A stretch of DNA of 64,000 bases, from NCBI RefSeq assembly GCF_910592395.1, contig NC_088314.1:17147998-17211997 (forward strand), in the 5' to 3' direction. Position 1 is the first letter of the stretch; every line of letters starts with the position of its first letter. A model generated the notes under the pieces. That model was not told the DNA's origin, searched no databases, and saw only the letters and a program-made list of their open reading frames with translations. Source of the stretch: Lineus longissimus (taxonomy: Eukaryota > Nemertea > Pilidiophora > Heteronemertea > Lineidae). A program made the position numbers and the translations under genes. This document shows, piece by piece, positions 10,901 to 22,261 of this stretch.

Positions 10901-12913
10901 TGCTTCAGCCCTAATTATTTAAATTCTGCCTAAAGATTACATGTAGCTCCCAATAATTCTTCATTTAGAAATAATGACAATATCAGGTTCTAATTTCAGA
11001 AGTCCCCCCCCCCCCCCGCCCCTTCCTCCCACCAATACAAGTAGATCCTACAGTTTTCCAGAACTTGTGAAAAGGGCGAAGAGTGGTTTTGGGGACCACA
11101 GCTTTGCTGTGTGTGGCACAAGGTTGAGTAACCATTTGCGGGTTCACATCCGTGAGGCAGAGACTATTGACATTTTCATGAGACTTTAATCCATGGATAG
11201 CACTCTTGTAAAAGACTTGTGCTATTATGATCATTATATTAGCTTGACAAACCTAAAGATCTTCCTCTTAACATCTGCAACATCATCCGTAGTATGGAAT
11301 GCAATCTTCTTCTCCCCCAAACCCATGTCATATAAGCGGGATTTGGTGGAAGAAGAAGGCACTGCTTCATTGTCTGGTGATGACAAACACACAAAAGTGC
11401 GTGTCACCGTATAATACCTCTCTGAAAGAGACAAAAAAGTACATATAATTTGAAAAAGGGCTTGCACCTTCATGTCTTAGTGAATCTTAAGAAACTTAAA
11501 AAGCCCTCGACATTGTGTTCATGTACATGTATTACTATTAACAAGAGGTGAGATCTAGAAATGTATCATTTATAGTAGGAGAAGGTGTCACTGTTCTAAT
11601 TGAATCATCCTGCCATCTAGTTTTACATTCACATCATGTGGTATAAATGAGAAGCCTGGCTGAAAACTTCAAGCAGACAAATTCTGAAGAAGACTGCCTA
11701 CAAACCTGACCCCTTGCTGAACTGCCTGCTCCCTCTTGCTGCTGCAGAAGACTGGGCATTTACCTAGAGTGTCAACAACGGAAAAAAACATTGAAAAGCT
11801 TGTACCAGTTAAATCATAATTTGTTTCTTCAGTCAGTATTTTGTCATCGGCCTTATTTACTGCTGTTTGATAGAAATTGTAAGAAGGATTTCATTGGATA
11901 TATGTAATATATGTGGCATGAACATTCCCACAGGACTAGGCCCTACATTAGAAGACATGAATGTTTTGAAGAGAAAGCCAATACGTACATTTCTTCGAGA
12001 TGAAGGCCTCTGATAGGGGCGAAACAGATTTCTGTGTTCTGCCATTACACTGGCGTAGGATCCTGAAAGTGGAAATTAACTTTCTTTTAAACAAATATTG
12101 AATTGTGGGTTAAAAGGCATGCATACTAACATGCTATACTGCTGGTAATATGACTATCATCTTAGAGGAAATCAATTTGTGGCTGATAAGAACATTCTAC
12201 TGCATCCTCACTATCACATTTTAGGCCTTGGCAATAGCCCCTGTATGGTAATATGGTAGGTCATAGCAGACCTAGGCCTAGCCTATTTTAGTGATGGATG
12301 AAAATGCCTAGGTTATATAGACCTAGGCCGGCCTGTCTACTTCTGGGGCAATACGTCTCCGTGATTTGCCCTGTGGTGACTGACATATGATTTCTGTCCA
12401 AGTCTTGGCATTATTATACGGCCATCTATTTTGAGACAGAGTGCGTTATTGTACTGTACTATACTGACCCTAGGCCTGGCAATAGCTATAGGTAAACTGT
12501 AGGTAGACCTAGGTCCCCTATATGCCATGAGACCACGGGGCCCCAGGCCTATATTCAAAGCCTCTCTTACCTATCCCAGCTCCTAGACCAGCTGTTGTAG
12601 GCCTCGTCGTCGTGCCGGTAGTCTGGGTAGAACTGCCAGCAGCAGCCGTTGGAACCCTAGGCCTAGGCCTAGCAGCAAGCGGAGGTCGGGCAGCAGCATC
12701 GAGACTCCCCGTCATGGAGTTCACAGCACCTGTCATAGCTGCCACAGTGTCAGTTGCACGAGCCTGGTCAGCAGCAGTGTCAATGACATTTACAATGTTG
12801 GCATTATCATGCCTGTTGACGTTGTTGTTAATGTTATTCGCCACCTCTCTCCCCATTATTCCAACAACTTGTTGAAGGAGGTTAACACAGTTTTCTAACT
12901 TATCTCTATCCAT
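7947..12913 (-). CDS. HECT-type E3 ubiquitin ligase with UBZ4-like zinc finger (G2E3-like), ten exons, 673 residues
   Basis: Ten exons keep one frame through consensus splice sites: 12571-12913, 11989-12062, 11764-11851, 11253-11421, 10572-10851, 10182-10300, 9680-10050, 9103-9239, 8470-8650, 7947-8206. Residues 1-115 are Ala/Asn-rich low complexity. Residues 298-317 (C-x2-C-x11-H-x3-C) match the spacing of Rad18-type UBZ4 ubiquitin-binding fingers. From about residue 360 a HECT domain follows (EVLDIFVSRNDVMKSAYDEL, then LGGPRREFLTLLLQ), ending in the C-lobe with SSTCANILKLP, in which Cys635 is the expected thioester cysteine. It would take ubiquitin from an E2 onto this cysteine and pass it to a substrate. 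The reading frame is intact. It lies within the transposon, so it is probably cargo of that element; a trapped host gene is the alternative. Confidence 0.85.
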
Positions 12914-13065
12914 GGTTGTGATATACTAGTATGTTTGTTTGATTATGTTGAAAAGAAAGGGGATGTCAAAATACGACAGTTGCAATAGTGACATAAAACA
13001 ACACGTGCATTTTCCCGCTGGTCGCTTAAATCAACAAAAACCTGAAGATGTCGATTCCCAAGACG
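12914..13065. other. Short 5' region of the HECT gene between its start and the right TIR
   Basis: About 150 bases that must hold the core promoter unless it lies in the TIR. It includes CACGTG at about 13001-13006 and a run CAAGACGGTGGCGCC at the TIR edge (YY1-like). No TATA box is evident. Confidence 0.35.
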
Positions 13066-13390
13066 GTGGCGCCGCCTGTTGACTTCGCATCGTTATCTTT
13101 GACGTGATGTATGGTCCAGATGTCTTTGATGTGGCACACATAGGAGTATCATTCTACGTGTCCTTGATATGCTACACAAGTGTCTTTGCTTTGGTTTGTC
13201 TTTATTTGCGGTAATAACCGCCCAGGAGTATCAATCTACGTGTCCTTGATATGCTACACAAGTGTCTTTGCTTTGGTTTGTCTTTATTTGCGGTAATAAC
13301 CACCCAGGAGTATCAATCTACGTGTCCTTGATATGCTACACAAGTGTCTTTGCTTTGGTTTGTCTTTATTTGCGGTAATAACCGCCCATA
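13066..13390 (-). repeat. Right terminal inverted repeat of the 12.1-kb transposon
   Basis: Read on minus, it matches 1244-1568 base for base as far as I can see, including three 82-bp units and the inner GGCGGCGCCAC. Confidence 0.92.
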
Positions 13391-13687
13391 GGTGGCTACC
13401 TTGACAGCTTGTTTTTACAAGGGATTGGTCCCTTTGATAGCGTACAAGTCATTTTGGTTTCAATGCCAGACACATTTTCCTGCCCTGGGGAGGATGTGCC
13501 GACGCACCTTCCATCATACACTTAATTACTGAGCATATAAGCTCCGCCTCCTGTCAGGCCATATTTGGATTGACTCCTTCCGGTACTTTCTTAACCAATC
13601 GTGTTTACTTCCCCTTTTCGGACTTTTCTACCTGTAAAGCCTGTGATGAATAAAGTTAGTTAGCATAAGTATATCGTCGTTGTAACA
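13391..13687 (+). repeat. BEL/Pao 3' LTR, right part, with promoter and polyadenylation signals
   Basis: It begins with the second copy of the target duplication ggtggc. It contains a TATA-like box (CATATAAGCTCCGCC, about 13533), a polyadenylation signal AATAAA (13649-13654), and ends TTGTAACA at 13687, a usual LTR terminus. Joined to 814-1243 it gives an LTR of roughly 0.7 kb. Confidence 0.6.
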
Positions 13688-14905
13688 TCTCTCTGCATGT
13701 CTTGCATGGACTATACTCTGGACCACGTGGACTATATATGATAAACCCGCAATAGGCCGAACAGGAATTTCGGGAACCTTTTGCTCCTGAAACTGAAATG
13801 CAGTCTCTATCTTGGACTGTGACACTGATGGTACGCCTACATACTTACCATTCTTCGACAAGCTTGTGTCTGCTCTTCTCTCATTCTGTTCTTTCCTAAA
13901 GTTGACTGTGTTATGTATCTTCAGACTCTGTCTGCTTCTGGCTTTACTCCCTCTACTTTCTCTCTCTTCCTCTTCAAAGACCCTAAGTTTGGCTTCTTCA
14001 ATTCTTAGTTTCTTCGCTGTTTTCTGTTGCTCTATTTCACGACGTTTTCGTGCAATTTCAGCATCTATTTCCAGCCGCCTGGCCTTCTCAGCTGCTTCTC
14101 TTCGGGCAGTTTGGGCTGCTTGTTCAGCTTCTTCAAGGGCACGGCGCTTGGCTTCTTCGAGCTGGAGTTTGATTAGTTCATCTTCCTTCTCAGCTTCTTC
14201 TCGCTGTGCGTCTAATTCCGCTTGCAGGGCAGCTGCTTGTGCAGCAGATTCTCTTCGGAGTGAAGATTTGGTAGACGCGCGCGAGTGATGGCTAGAAAAG
14301 ATTGACAACCCTGATTGGCTGATAGGCCTCTCTGGAATCTCACCCTTTACTGAGTCAATGGCACCAGCTGTCAATGCATTTAGAGCATCGACAGCTCTCC
14401 TGACTTCGGAGGGAGGGGAACCACTGCTCACTCTCCTAACCTTGTTATAGATTGTGTTGACCTCACTTATACGCTCTTTTAGGTCCTCTTCTAACGACCG
14501 CTGGAAATCTGGTAACTTATGTAGGGCAGTTTTTGCTGCCAGGTCTTCAGCAGACTGTGAAGCCACCTTGCATTCCTTGGCCTTTTCCCAAAAATGATCA
14601 ATGAGATCTTCTGTTTCCCTCTGCTTGGCCTTATCAGTCAGTCTCTCTGATCTCCTAGGCTGCTGCCTTGCTGTGTCCTCATTAACATCGACAGCTCTTT
14701 TTTCTTCCTCTTTCTCTTTCTTTTTCTCTTTCTCTGGGTTTTTCACTTCATTGCTTGCCCATTTTGGTTCGTCTTGGTCTGCTTCCTTGGCCTCATTCTC
14801 TTGCTCGGTCGGGACATTTTCACCAGTCTCACCAACAGGTGGAGTATGAACCTCTGCCTCGATTATGACCTCTGCTTGAGGAGGCTCTTCCTTCTCTGAA
14901 CTCAT
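13688..14905 (-). CDS. BEL/Pao-type gag N-terminal coiled-coil part, interrupted by the plus-strand BEL LTR
   Basis: Starts at the ATG at 14905 (MSSEKEEPPQAEVIIEAE). Residues 1-120 are Glu/Lys-rich, 120-200 helical, and from about 225 a long Ala/Glu/Arg coiled coil (EEAEQAAQTARREAAEKARR), typical of the region ahead of the DUF1759 gag domain in BEL elements. The frame runs on past 13688 to a stop at 13628-13630, but that tail is antisense to the LTR of the other BEL copy, so the true gag is cut there. The rest of the element should lie beyond the left edge of the window. A host coiled-coil protein is possible but less likely. Confidence 0.6.
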
Positions 14906-16591
14906 GATTGTTTGCTTCGTCCGTCTGCAATTAGACTTAAGGGTAAAGAATTAGTGGCAAGTGATAAGAAAATGAACCAATAGATACTCTAAACTCTAAA
15001 TTCGCTAACGTTAAGGGAATTTCTCTGAACTCTTCTTTGGTCAAGTCAAATCAGCACACATGTACCACAATATTCAAAACCCCCCTCTAAAACAAAACAT
15101 ACGAAGTGCAGCAATCATTGGAGCTCAAAAATTGACTCTTTAAATGAGAGGATACTCTAATAATGAGTGTCTACCAAGTACCAAGATTGTAACCGTCTGG
15201 AAGGCAAGGTTAAACCGACATAAGGATAGGCCTACTGTCACGACAAAGAAAACATGACCTGAAAACAAAGCATTTATGATACATGGGGCATATAAAGGTG
15301 AGTATGCTGTTCTGAATGTGCATACTGTAACCACGAAAGTTTATAATAAGTTCATAAAGTTCATTTCATTGAATAATGTCTCTCTGTATTAAAGTCAATT
15401 GGAATATTGCAGAATGTTCATTTGGCAGCCAGAGTTTTCAAACGGTCACAGTTGGTTTCAGTTAGTTGTTTCTTTACCAGTCTCTTGAATTAATCTATTG
15501 GCAATTCTCTCTCAGTTTCACAAAGTTTTCACTTAATGCGGTTCGTGATGAAGCACCTAGCTTCTTGGTTTCGTAAGAAATTCCGGCAAGCTGATAATCA
15601 CTAATCGGACACACACAACATTTGGCGGAGGTCGTTGATATCATGTATATCTCGCTGACTCTTGGGACTCTTTGAGGTACCGTATACTGCAAGCTCCTTG
15701 GCTTTGATATCGTGGAGTCGTCTAGTAGGCTCCTTTACATCTGTGGGGAACCATCTGCTATATCAACAATGGACTATAGGGATGGCTTGTTCTCTTCATG
15801 CAGATGTCTTTTACTGTAAGCGCATCATGTAACACGAGACGAAAATATTCTTTATGTGATAAACTGATGTTTATTAACACCGTAAAAGACTGAAAATATA
15901 CAAGATGAAAGTATCCTCAGTACAATTACATATATGAACTATTGAAAACACAGTATTAGAAACATGATGACTCAGCCTGGTTGTGATTTTAGGAGTACCA
16001 AGCACACACATATAATGCATACATGAATGCATGCAACAGTAGCAACACAGGCATCACAAAGGCACAAATGTACCTCTAAATCCTCATCAAACATAAACAT
16101 TGGAATACATACCATGCATGTATTATAACCTCACTAGTTGAGGAAACTGTTAATACAGAACAGCATATAGCTGCAGGAAATATATATGGATATGTATGTG
16201 TGTATCATATGATAAGTTCACAATCTAACAGAGACAAAGGAAACCCAGCATGGTTAAGAGAATTAGGAAAGGTGAGCTCTTTAAACCCTCAAAACTCTGA
16301 TGTTAACCATCATCTTTTGGAAATAAGATAATCTATAGAATCTATAAATATTGATAATTGTACATACCATGTTTTGCCTCTAGAATTTCACATGATGCCT
16401 TAGATTTTAATAGATACAAATTGTAGGAAAATAGGTACAGTATTTCTCAGTGTGCTTGTCTCCAAGAAAAAAGGCCTAGCTCTTGTTTACATTCTGTGGT
16501 ACTTGAGGTCAGCTAGATAGCATGCACAAAAATGATGCCAGATATGCTCGAGCAGGGGTTGAGACTGTAGACAGGTTGTTGAGTCCAATGG
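14906..16591. other. No gene recognised; probable leader/LTR of the minus-strand BEL-like element and left flank of the Polinton
   Basis: Upstream of the gag start on minus there is non-coding sequence. TGTTACATGATGCGC on minus near 15830 could be the LTR start, giving about 0.9 kb to the gag. From 15838 to 16591 I see only AT-rich sequence; the Polinton terminal repeat should be here or slightly left, but I could not match it to the right flank. Confidence 0.35.
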
Positions 16592-17263
16592 TTGCTACAG
16601 AGGCGGCTGTCCGAATCGGCAGTTAAGTATTTAAAGGACTTTGTGGAATGGTATTTACAGGGTTGCTTTTCAAGTCACAGAAAATGTCTTAGTAAGCAGA
16701 GATATGAAAGTACTCTTCAGTCAGCCCTAAAAATGGGTATTGCTATTTTCCCCTCTAAATTATGTAACCAAGGGTTACATGGTGAATCCATGCTTTTTAA
16801 ATTTCACTGTGGGGAATATGATTGGTTTCTTGCAATAGAATTTATTAACAGGGCAATTGGTAAACCGCAATTAACCGATGAGAATATCACTGACCTTAGA
16901 CTAGTTTACTTTGCCTTCCTAAGATTTCTGCATTACTGTGGTGTCAAGGTCACCATTAACTACAAGGTATTTTTACACCAAGCCTTTAAAACGCTGAAAA
17001 TTGATTATGTAATATTTACACCTTTTTTAACCTACAAGGAGCGAGTAAATGATTTGGAGAGATTATGGTATGATTTCACTCAAAGTATTTTCTTCCAAAA
17101 TTACAAATTTGAGAAGGTATATGACCAGGATATTGACAAGCAGTTTGACGTTTTACTGAGTGCCAGTGCAGGTAGAGACAATAACTGCATCAGTAGTATT
17201 AGGTTTACACCAGCCGGACTTTGTCCTGAGAGCATAGCTCGAGCTAGTGTTAAGATGCAATAA
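16592..17263 (+). CDS. Polinton hypothetical protein, 223 residues
   Basis: Not recognised. Mixed alpha/beta composition with many aromatic and basic residues, no signal peptide or membrane span. Start chosen as the first ATG of the frame; the frame is intact. The last 20 residues are partly made by a double-hairpin repeat (17215-17242), read as GLCPESIARA, which may have replaced the native C-terminus. It sits first in the left-hand plus-strand cluster. In Polintons this position often holds fast-evolving genes. Confidence 0.6.
   Translation: MLQRRLSESAVKYLKDFVEWYLQGCFSSHRKCLSKQRYESTLQSALKMGIAIFPSKLCNQGLHGESMLFKFHCGEYDWFLAIEFINRAIGKPQLTDENITDLRLVYFAFLRFLHYCGVKVTINYKVFLHQAFKTLKIDYVIFTPFLTYKERVNDLERLWYDFTQSIFFQNYKFEKVYDQDIDKQFDVLLSASAGRDNNCISSIRFTPAGLCPESIARASVKMQ
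17215..17242 (+). repeat. Double-hairpin repeat 1
   Basis: Stem GGAC/GTCC with loop TTT, spacer TGA, stem GAGC/GCTC with loop ATA, then GA. Inside the end of the 16592 gene, sense. Confidence 0.9.
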
Positions 17264-17314
17264 AGTTGTGAAAACAGCATTTTGCACTTAACAGTCATTT
17301 TTCCATAATTTTAA

Positions 17315-18152
17315 ATGAATAATCAGCAAATGAACAGTCAGACATCTGCAGCGACTGAACAGCAAATGAAAAATATTGGTGTTATCATTCCAAACCCAGT
17401 TCAGAACACTGGTAGTTACCAACAGAACACTGGTAGTTACCAACAGAACAGAACTAACTTTCAACAGAACTGCTCTACAAATCAACAAGTTTCAAACAAG
17501 CAGTTGAATAGTTCAAATTTAGTTACTCCTAGTCAGGATAGTTAATCCCAGTCAAGGAATAGTCAATTCTAGTTGGCAACTAGGCTCAACTAGCAATCAA
17601 CTAGGCTCAACTAGCAATCAACAAAATTTGAACTATTTGACTGATAGTGGCCTTAAAGCCAAACAAGACTTAGAGATTCTAGTTGCAACTGGTAAAAGCA
17701 AGGATTTCCTTAATAAACAAATAACTTTTAATGACTTAGATAATATGACTGAAAAAGAAATCTTAAAACACCATAGAATGTATGAAACAAAGATGGCTGC
17801 CAGACTTAATGATTCTTTGGGTAAGACAGTACTTAAAGCTTACACTAAATTATCAAGGTGGTTATTACCAATAGATGATGAAGATGATCTTTACCATGAC
17901 CTCAGAAATGATTATTTGATAACTAACGAGTTGGATAAATGGCTTGGATGGTTTAGTATCAAGATGGGTCCATTAACGGCACTTGCCTCAACAACACTTA
18001 TTACTTTAGGTCATTGTCATGAGGAATCATCTATGAATACATCGAGTATGACTGCATCAAATATGAATACACCAAATATGACTGTCTCTGAATGTGACAA
18101 ACCAATAGATGAAAGTCTAGATATTACAGGTAGTGATGATAAAGAAGACTAA
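17315..18152 (+). pseudogene. Polinton Gln/Asn-rich protein gene with a frameshift
   Basis: First part 17315-17545 (ATG after TTTTAA) is Gln/Asn/Ser-rich with short repeats (NTGSYQQNTGSYQQN). It stops at 17543-17545. A second frame, open without a clear ATG from about 17529 to 18152, continues the Gln/Asn/Ser-rich character through a direct repeat (ctaggctcaactagcaatca at 17580-17599 and 17601-17620). It then enters a helical segment (about 17630-17950), a hydrophobic stretch (LTALASTTLITLG) and a Met/Asn/Thr-rich acidic tail. The switch of frame within 17520-17545 suggests an indel; two separate small genes are the alternative. Function unknown. Confidence 0.55.
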
Positions 18153-18201
18153 ATTAACCTGGTTATGAGAACATAGTTCGAATTAAATTCGGCCAAGATA
18201 A

Positions 18202-18678
18202 ATGGAACTTGAAACTGTAACTGATACTACTAAAGTTTCAGTGTCTAAGAAACCTCGATCAGAGAAACAATTAGCATGGTCTAGAGAACTGGGTAGAAGA
18301 TCTCAGGAATTTAAGAGGATAAAAAAGGATAAGACGACATTTAAAGTAGAGTACTCCTCACCAAACAACAGAGTTGTGGAAAAGGAGGAAGAAGAAGTAG
18401 AGGAAGAAGAACCACAATCTCAAAATACTGATGTATCACTGCGTGAATCTAGTAGTAATACTTATGTCTATGTACTAGGTTTAGGTGCCGTTATTTTAGC
18501 AGCATTCATTATGTTTAAGAAACTTCCTAAAAAAGTAAGTAAAGAGCAGCGATCAGGCTTGAATCGAGCTATGCTCTCAGGACAAAGTCCGAATGAAGCA
18601 GTCATGAAGGGATCAATTAACCCTCTTGTTAAACCTGTAGTTAAAGAGAAGAAATGTACTATTCCTTTAATGGAATGA
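18202..18678 (+). CDS. Polinton small membrane protein, 158 residues
   Basis: Start ATG sits in GATAAATGG. Residues 1-60 are basic (KKPRSEKQLAWSRELGRR), then an acidic block (EEEEVEEEE), then one membrane span at about residues 91-111 (YVYVLGLGAVILAAFIMF) followed by lysines. Such single-span proteins are common in Polintons and related viruses and may be minor virion proteins. A double-hairpin repeat (18564-18592) is read through in frame as RAMLSGQSP near residues 122-130. No homolog recognised. Confidence 0.65.
   Translation: MELETVTDTTKVSVSKKPRSEKQLAWSRELGRRSQEFKRIKKDKTTFKVEYSSPNNRVVEKEEEEVEEEEPQSQNTDVSLRESSSNTYVYVLGLGAVILAAFIMFKKLPKKVSKEQRSGLNRAMLSGQSPNEAVMKGSINPLVKPVVKEKKCTIPLME
18564..18592 (-). 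repeat. Double-hairpin repeat 2
   Basis: On minus: GGAC/GTCC with loop TTT, spacer TGA, GAGC/GCTC with loop ATA. Antisense to the host gene but still open in its frame. Confidence 0.9.
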
Positions 18679-18692
18679 TCTCATCAGGTGGT

Positions 18693-18720
18693 CAGACTTC
18701 GTCCTGAGAGCATAGCTCGA
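18693..18720 (+). repeat. Double-hairpin repeat 3
   Basis: AGAC/GTCC (outer pair lost) with loop TTC, spacer TGA, GAGC/GCTC with loop ATA, then GA. Confidence 0.85.
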
Positions 18721-18761
18721 GTCCGAGGTGCTTGTCTCCACCACAAGAGTTTAACTCTATT

Positions 18762-18789
18762 CGGACTTTGTCCTGAGAGCATAGCTCGA
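18762..18789 (+). repeat. Double-hairpin repeat 4
   Basis: GGAC/GTCC loop TTT, spacer TGA, GAGC/GCTC loop ATA. Between repeats 3 and 4 there is another small hairpin, GAGT-TTA-ACTC (18747-18757). Confidence 0.9.
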
Positions 18790-20520
18790 TTCTTAACTCT
18801 AAAGAAACCTCTGTTCCTCTGAAATTAACTAGCTTACCATTCTCATCAGTGATTTCGAATTTTATGTGATTAGTACACTTATTTATCGTTTTCTTACAAT
18901 TCGGTTCGTATCGCTGCATTTTTATTTGGTCACCATCTTCTACAGGTATGATGCAGAAAATGTCAGATGGTTTATTGTTGTAGAGGGTCTTAGCTTTGTC
19001 AACCAAATTAGCTTGCAGGAATAGATATTTCCTGTAAAAGTTGAATGGTCTTGTGGAGTAGTATTTTCCTTTCTTGGTGAATTTAGTTTGCTAAAAGCCA
19101 AACCACTCATTCACCACTGTGAGCTGTTTTTCTATCACCTCTCTTATGGTTTTGCTTATTTGAAAACCTTCTGTGTTTCTCTCAATCTTGATTTTTTCAT
19201 TTTTATCTAACTTGTCTACTTTCAGAGGGTACTCTTTATCCTCTGTAAGTTCAAGGGTTATGTAATTATTGTTATCACAGTTGACCTTAACGTGGCTAAT
19301 TCCAATTTCTTTTATGTATTTTTGCCATACCTCACAAAACTCACTTAAACTAAAATGTCGAGAGTATGGAAATGTGTATTGAGTAATGGTGTCTTTAGTT
19401 GTGGTAGATTCATGTTCCAAATGCCGTTCGCAAATTTTCATGACTTCCTTTTCAAGTGTATCTGTTTCAAGTCCAGGAGCAAATAATGTCCTAAATTCAT
19501 CCATACACCATAATTGTTTATCTAAGGGTTCATTTGTTGTAATTCTGGTTATTTCGACTAGAAATGAGAAAATCCTGACTCCCTCTGGTAGAAAATCACC
19601 TGTCCACCATGAATTGTAAAAGGTTATCGATTTCAAAGTAATGGATTTTATGTCTAATTGGTCTGTTAAGTAGTACTCAAATTTGGCTTCATTACATTCT
19701 TGTTCATTGATTATGAAGTCCATTTCTATTTAATTCAAGAGATTTATTGAATTTAATAAATTTTAATCTAATAAATAGAATGACTGATAAGAATCAGAAA
19801 ATACTTTGCACTACATGTGACAAGTACATATCCTACAATAATATGGCCATTCACAGGAGAACCAAAGGTCACTTAAGTAAATTAAACCCGGATTATGTCC
19901 CTATTGCTCAACCTCGAGCCCCATCACTGATCACTAAAAGTATGGATAAGAAACTCGCTTTTGAGGAAAATGAGCTAGATGGCATAAAGAAAGTGAGTGG
20001 AATAGAAATAGTAAAACAATTTGGCAAGCCTGTAGTCACCATTAGTTTGAAGATTGACAGAGAAGCTAAACAAGTGTATGAATACAGAGATAAATTAGAG
20101 GAGGTATTATTTCAACTCAATGATTACCATCACAAAATTAGCATATCAGTATTTGCTCAGTTTGATCGTCAGGGTGAAAGTGTAACACACCCCATTCAGT
20201 CCCCAATGGAAAGCATAATTTCAAGGAACCAGGCAATTTATGCCATAACCAACCAGTTAAACTACATTAAGACACAGATTGAGGAAAGGTACTTTCAAGG
20301 TTCTGGACTTACTTTAAATAAAATAGAGTCTTGTAACATGACCATCTGTTCTTACAAGAGGTGTAAAGGTGGTCATTACACTAAATTACCATTTAAAACA
20401 AAAGCAGTAATAAATGTGGAATCAAATGACAATAAATGTTTTCTCTGGTCTTTATTGGCCGCTAAATATCTGAAAGAAAATCCAGAGAGTACATTAAATA
20501 TTACTACCGATATGCTAGAA

Positions 20521-20548
20521 ATGACTTCGTCACGAGAACAGAGTTCGA
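20521..20548 (+). repeat. Double-hairpin repeat 5 (variant stems)
   Basis: TGAC/GTCA loop TTC, spacer CGA, GAAC/GTTC loop AGA, then GA. Both stems differ from the common type but remain fully paired. Read in the polymerase as MTSSREQSS. Confidence 0.88.
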
Positions 20549-20567
20549 AAACTACTGATGTCGTAAT

Positions 20568-20595
20568 CGAGCCTAGCTCTCAGTACGGAGTACGA
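20568..20595 (-). repeat. Double-hairpin repeat 6 (variant stem)
   Basis: On minus: GTAC/GTAC loop TCC, spacer TGA, GAGC/GCTC loop TAG. Only 20 bp after repeat 5 and in opposite orientation, inside the polymerase. Confidence 0.82.
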
Positions 20596-22261
20596 ATAGA
20601 CTCATTTCCTGTATGTATTCAAAAGGATATTCCTAAGATAGAGAGTGATAATAATCTCAAAATTAATGTGTTTAAATTGCAGAATGAATCGGCTAAGAGC
20701 ACCTGTGAGGCAAAACTAGAACCTCTCTACCTGTCCAAGAATTATGATGATGATGATGTCATCGATCTGCTGTATTTCAAGGACCATTTCATGTACATAA
20801 GAGACATCAATCTTTTCTTCAGGACACTAGCTCATAGAGTGTATCTTTGCAGGAGATGCATGAATTACTTTTACAGGAAGTCAACACTAGATAATCATAA
20901 AAAGAAATGTGGAGAACACGATTACTGTAAGATTACTTTGCCTCCACCTAACAGTAAATGGTCACAAATTAAATTTGAAAAACACTCATTCAAAAATAGA
21001 GTTCCGTTTGTGATCTATGCTGATTTTGAATCAATAAGCGAACCTTGTTCTTCTGCCGAAGGCAACATACCAGTAGTGTCAGTAGAGCCACCTATGGTGA
21101 AAGAACAGAATTTTAAGAAACTTTTTAAACAAAATGCATCAGCTGTTGGTGTTTATGTTCACTCAGACTACACACACCTTTACAGTAGCCAGTATGTGTC
21201 TCACAGGGGTGCTGATGTTGTAGATGATTTCTGTAATTGGTTAATCAGGATGGAAGAACAATTCTCTAATTTATTGAACTGTAACTTTCCTCTAACAATG
21301 ACAGATGAAGACTGGCATAAATATCAATTAGAAACACATTGTTACTACTGTAATCAACCTTTGGGATATGACAAGGTCAAGGATCATGATCACTACTGTG
21401 GTAGATATCGAGGTGCTGCTCACAACTCGTGTAATTTGAATGAAAAGAAAGCTATGTTTGTTCCAGTGTTTTTTCACAATCTCAGTAACTACGATTCTCA
21501 CTTATTTATTAAAGAATTAATGACTAAGCTACCGAAGTACAAGAAACTGAAAATACTTGCCAAAACATCAGAGGAATACATTTCATTTCAGTTCGGTTGT
21601 TTCAGGTTTTTGGACTCGTACAGATTCCTGCAGTCCAGTTTAGACAACATAACCAAATCAATGTTGGATGATGATTTTAAAATTACCAGACAGCTGTTCC
21701 CAAATACCACTGACTTTAAGCTATTGAGGAAGAAGGGTTCAGTACCTTACTCTTTTTACACATCACATGAAAGCTACAATGTTACTTACCTAGAAAAGTC
21801 TATGTTTTTTGACGAATTGAAAAATGAAATGGCACCTGATTCTGCCTATGATGAAGCTAAGGTAATATGGGATCATTTCAAGATCAGGAATCACGGTGAG
21901 TTCATTGACCTCTACCTCAAAACTGATGTGATCCTTCTAGCTGATTTATTTGAGAAATTCAGGGATGTCAATTTGAACTACTTTCAGATAGATCCATGTC
22001 ACTGTTACTCGGCACCAGGCCTAACCTGGCAAGCTGGTTTGAAATACACAGGAATAAACCTAGAACTACTGACTGATACCAACATATTACTTACTTTTGA
22101 AAAGGCAATAAGAGGTTGAATATCGGATGTTATGGGCACAAGACATATCAAGGCCGATGAGAGTCATAAATTGCTGTACATCGATGCTAATAATCTTTAC
22201 GGATGGGCCATGATGGAACCTCAACCCTATGGTAGTTTTGAAATGATAGATATTGATCCAC

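Larger units (their letters stand above)
1244..13390. mobile_element. 12.1-kb DNA transposon carrying a DDE integrase-like gene and a HECT ubiquitin ligase gene
   Basis: The ends are 325-bp inverted repeats (1244-1568 and 13066-13390) that look identical by eye, beginning TATGGGCGGTTATTACCGC. They are flanked by the direct repeat ggtggc on both sides. Inside are two convergent spliced genes: an integrase-core protein on plus (3721-6380) and a HECT E3 ligase on minus (12913-7947). A 6-bp duplication fits retroviral-type integrase chemistry (4-6 bp). The flanks join into one BEL LTR if the element is removed, so the limits are well supported. The integrase gene has a frameshift, so this copy is probably non-autonomous, yet the matching ends argue for recent insertion. 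I do not recognise a named superfamily with this gene pair. Confidence 0.8.
18692..19723 (-). pseudogene. Polinton virion-type protein candidate, interrupted by an in-frame TAG
   Basis: Starts at the ATG at 19723 (preceded by AATTAAATAGAA) and reads 210 residues to TAG at 19091-19093; the same frame is open again to 18692. The early part (SITLKSITFYNSW) and the late part (HIKFEITDENGKLVNF) resemble the beta-strand style of the penton-like gene at 27988-28764, whose end reads LNIRLTDEKGDIIDL. A second jelly-roll minor capsid protein is therefore plausible but unproven. The C-terminus is made of two antisense double-hairpin repeats, each read as ELCSQDKVR or ELCSQDEV. The stop shows that this copy is broken. 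Confidence 0.55.

Noticed and set aside
13812-14849. Long Ser/Leu/Phe-rich open frames on plus (13812-14288, 14601-14849)
   Set aside because: They are the antisense shadow of the Glu/Lys/Ala-rich gag-type coiled coil on minus.
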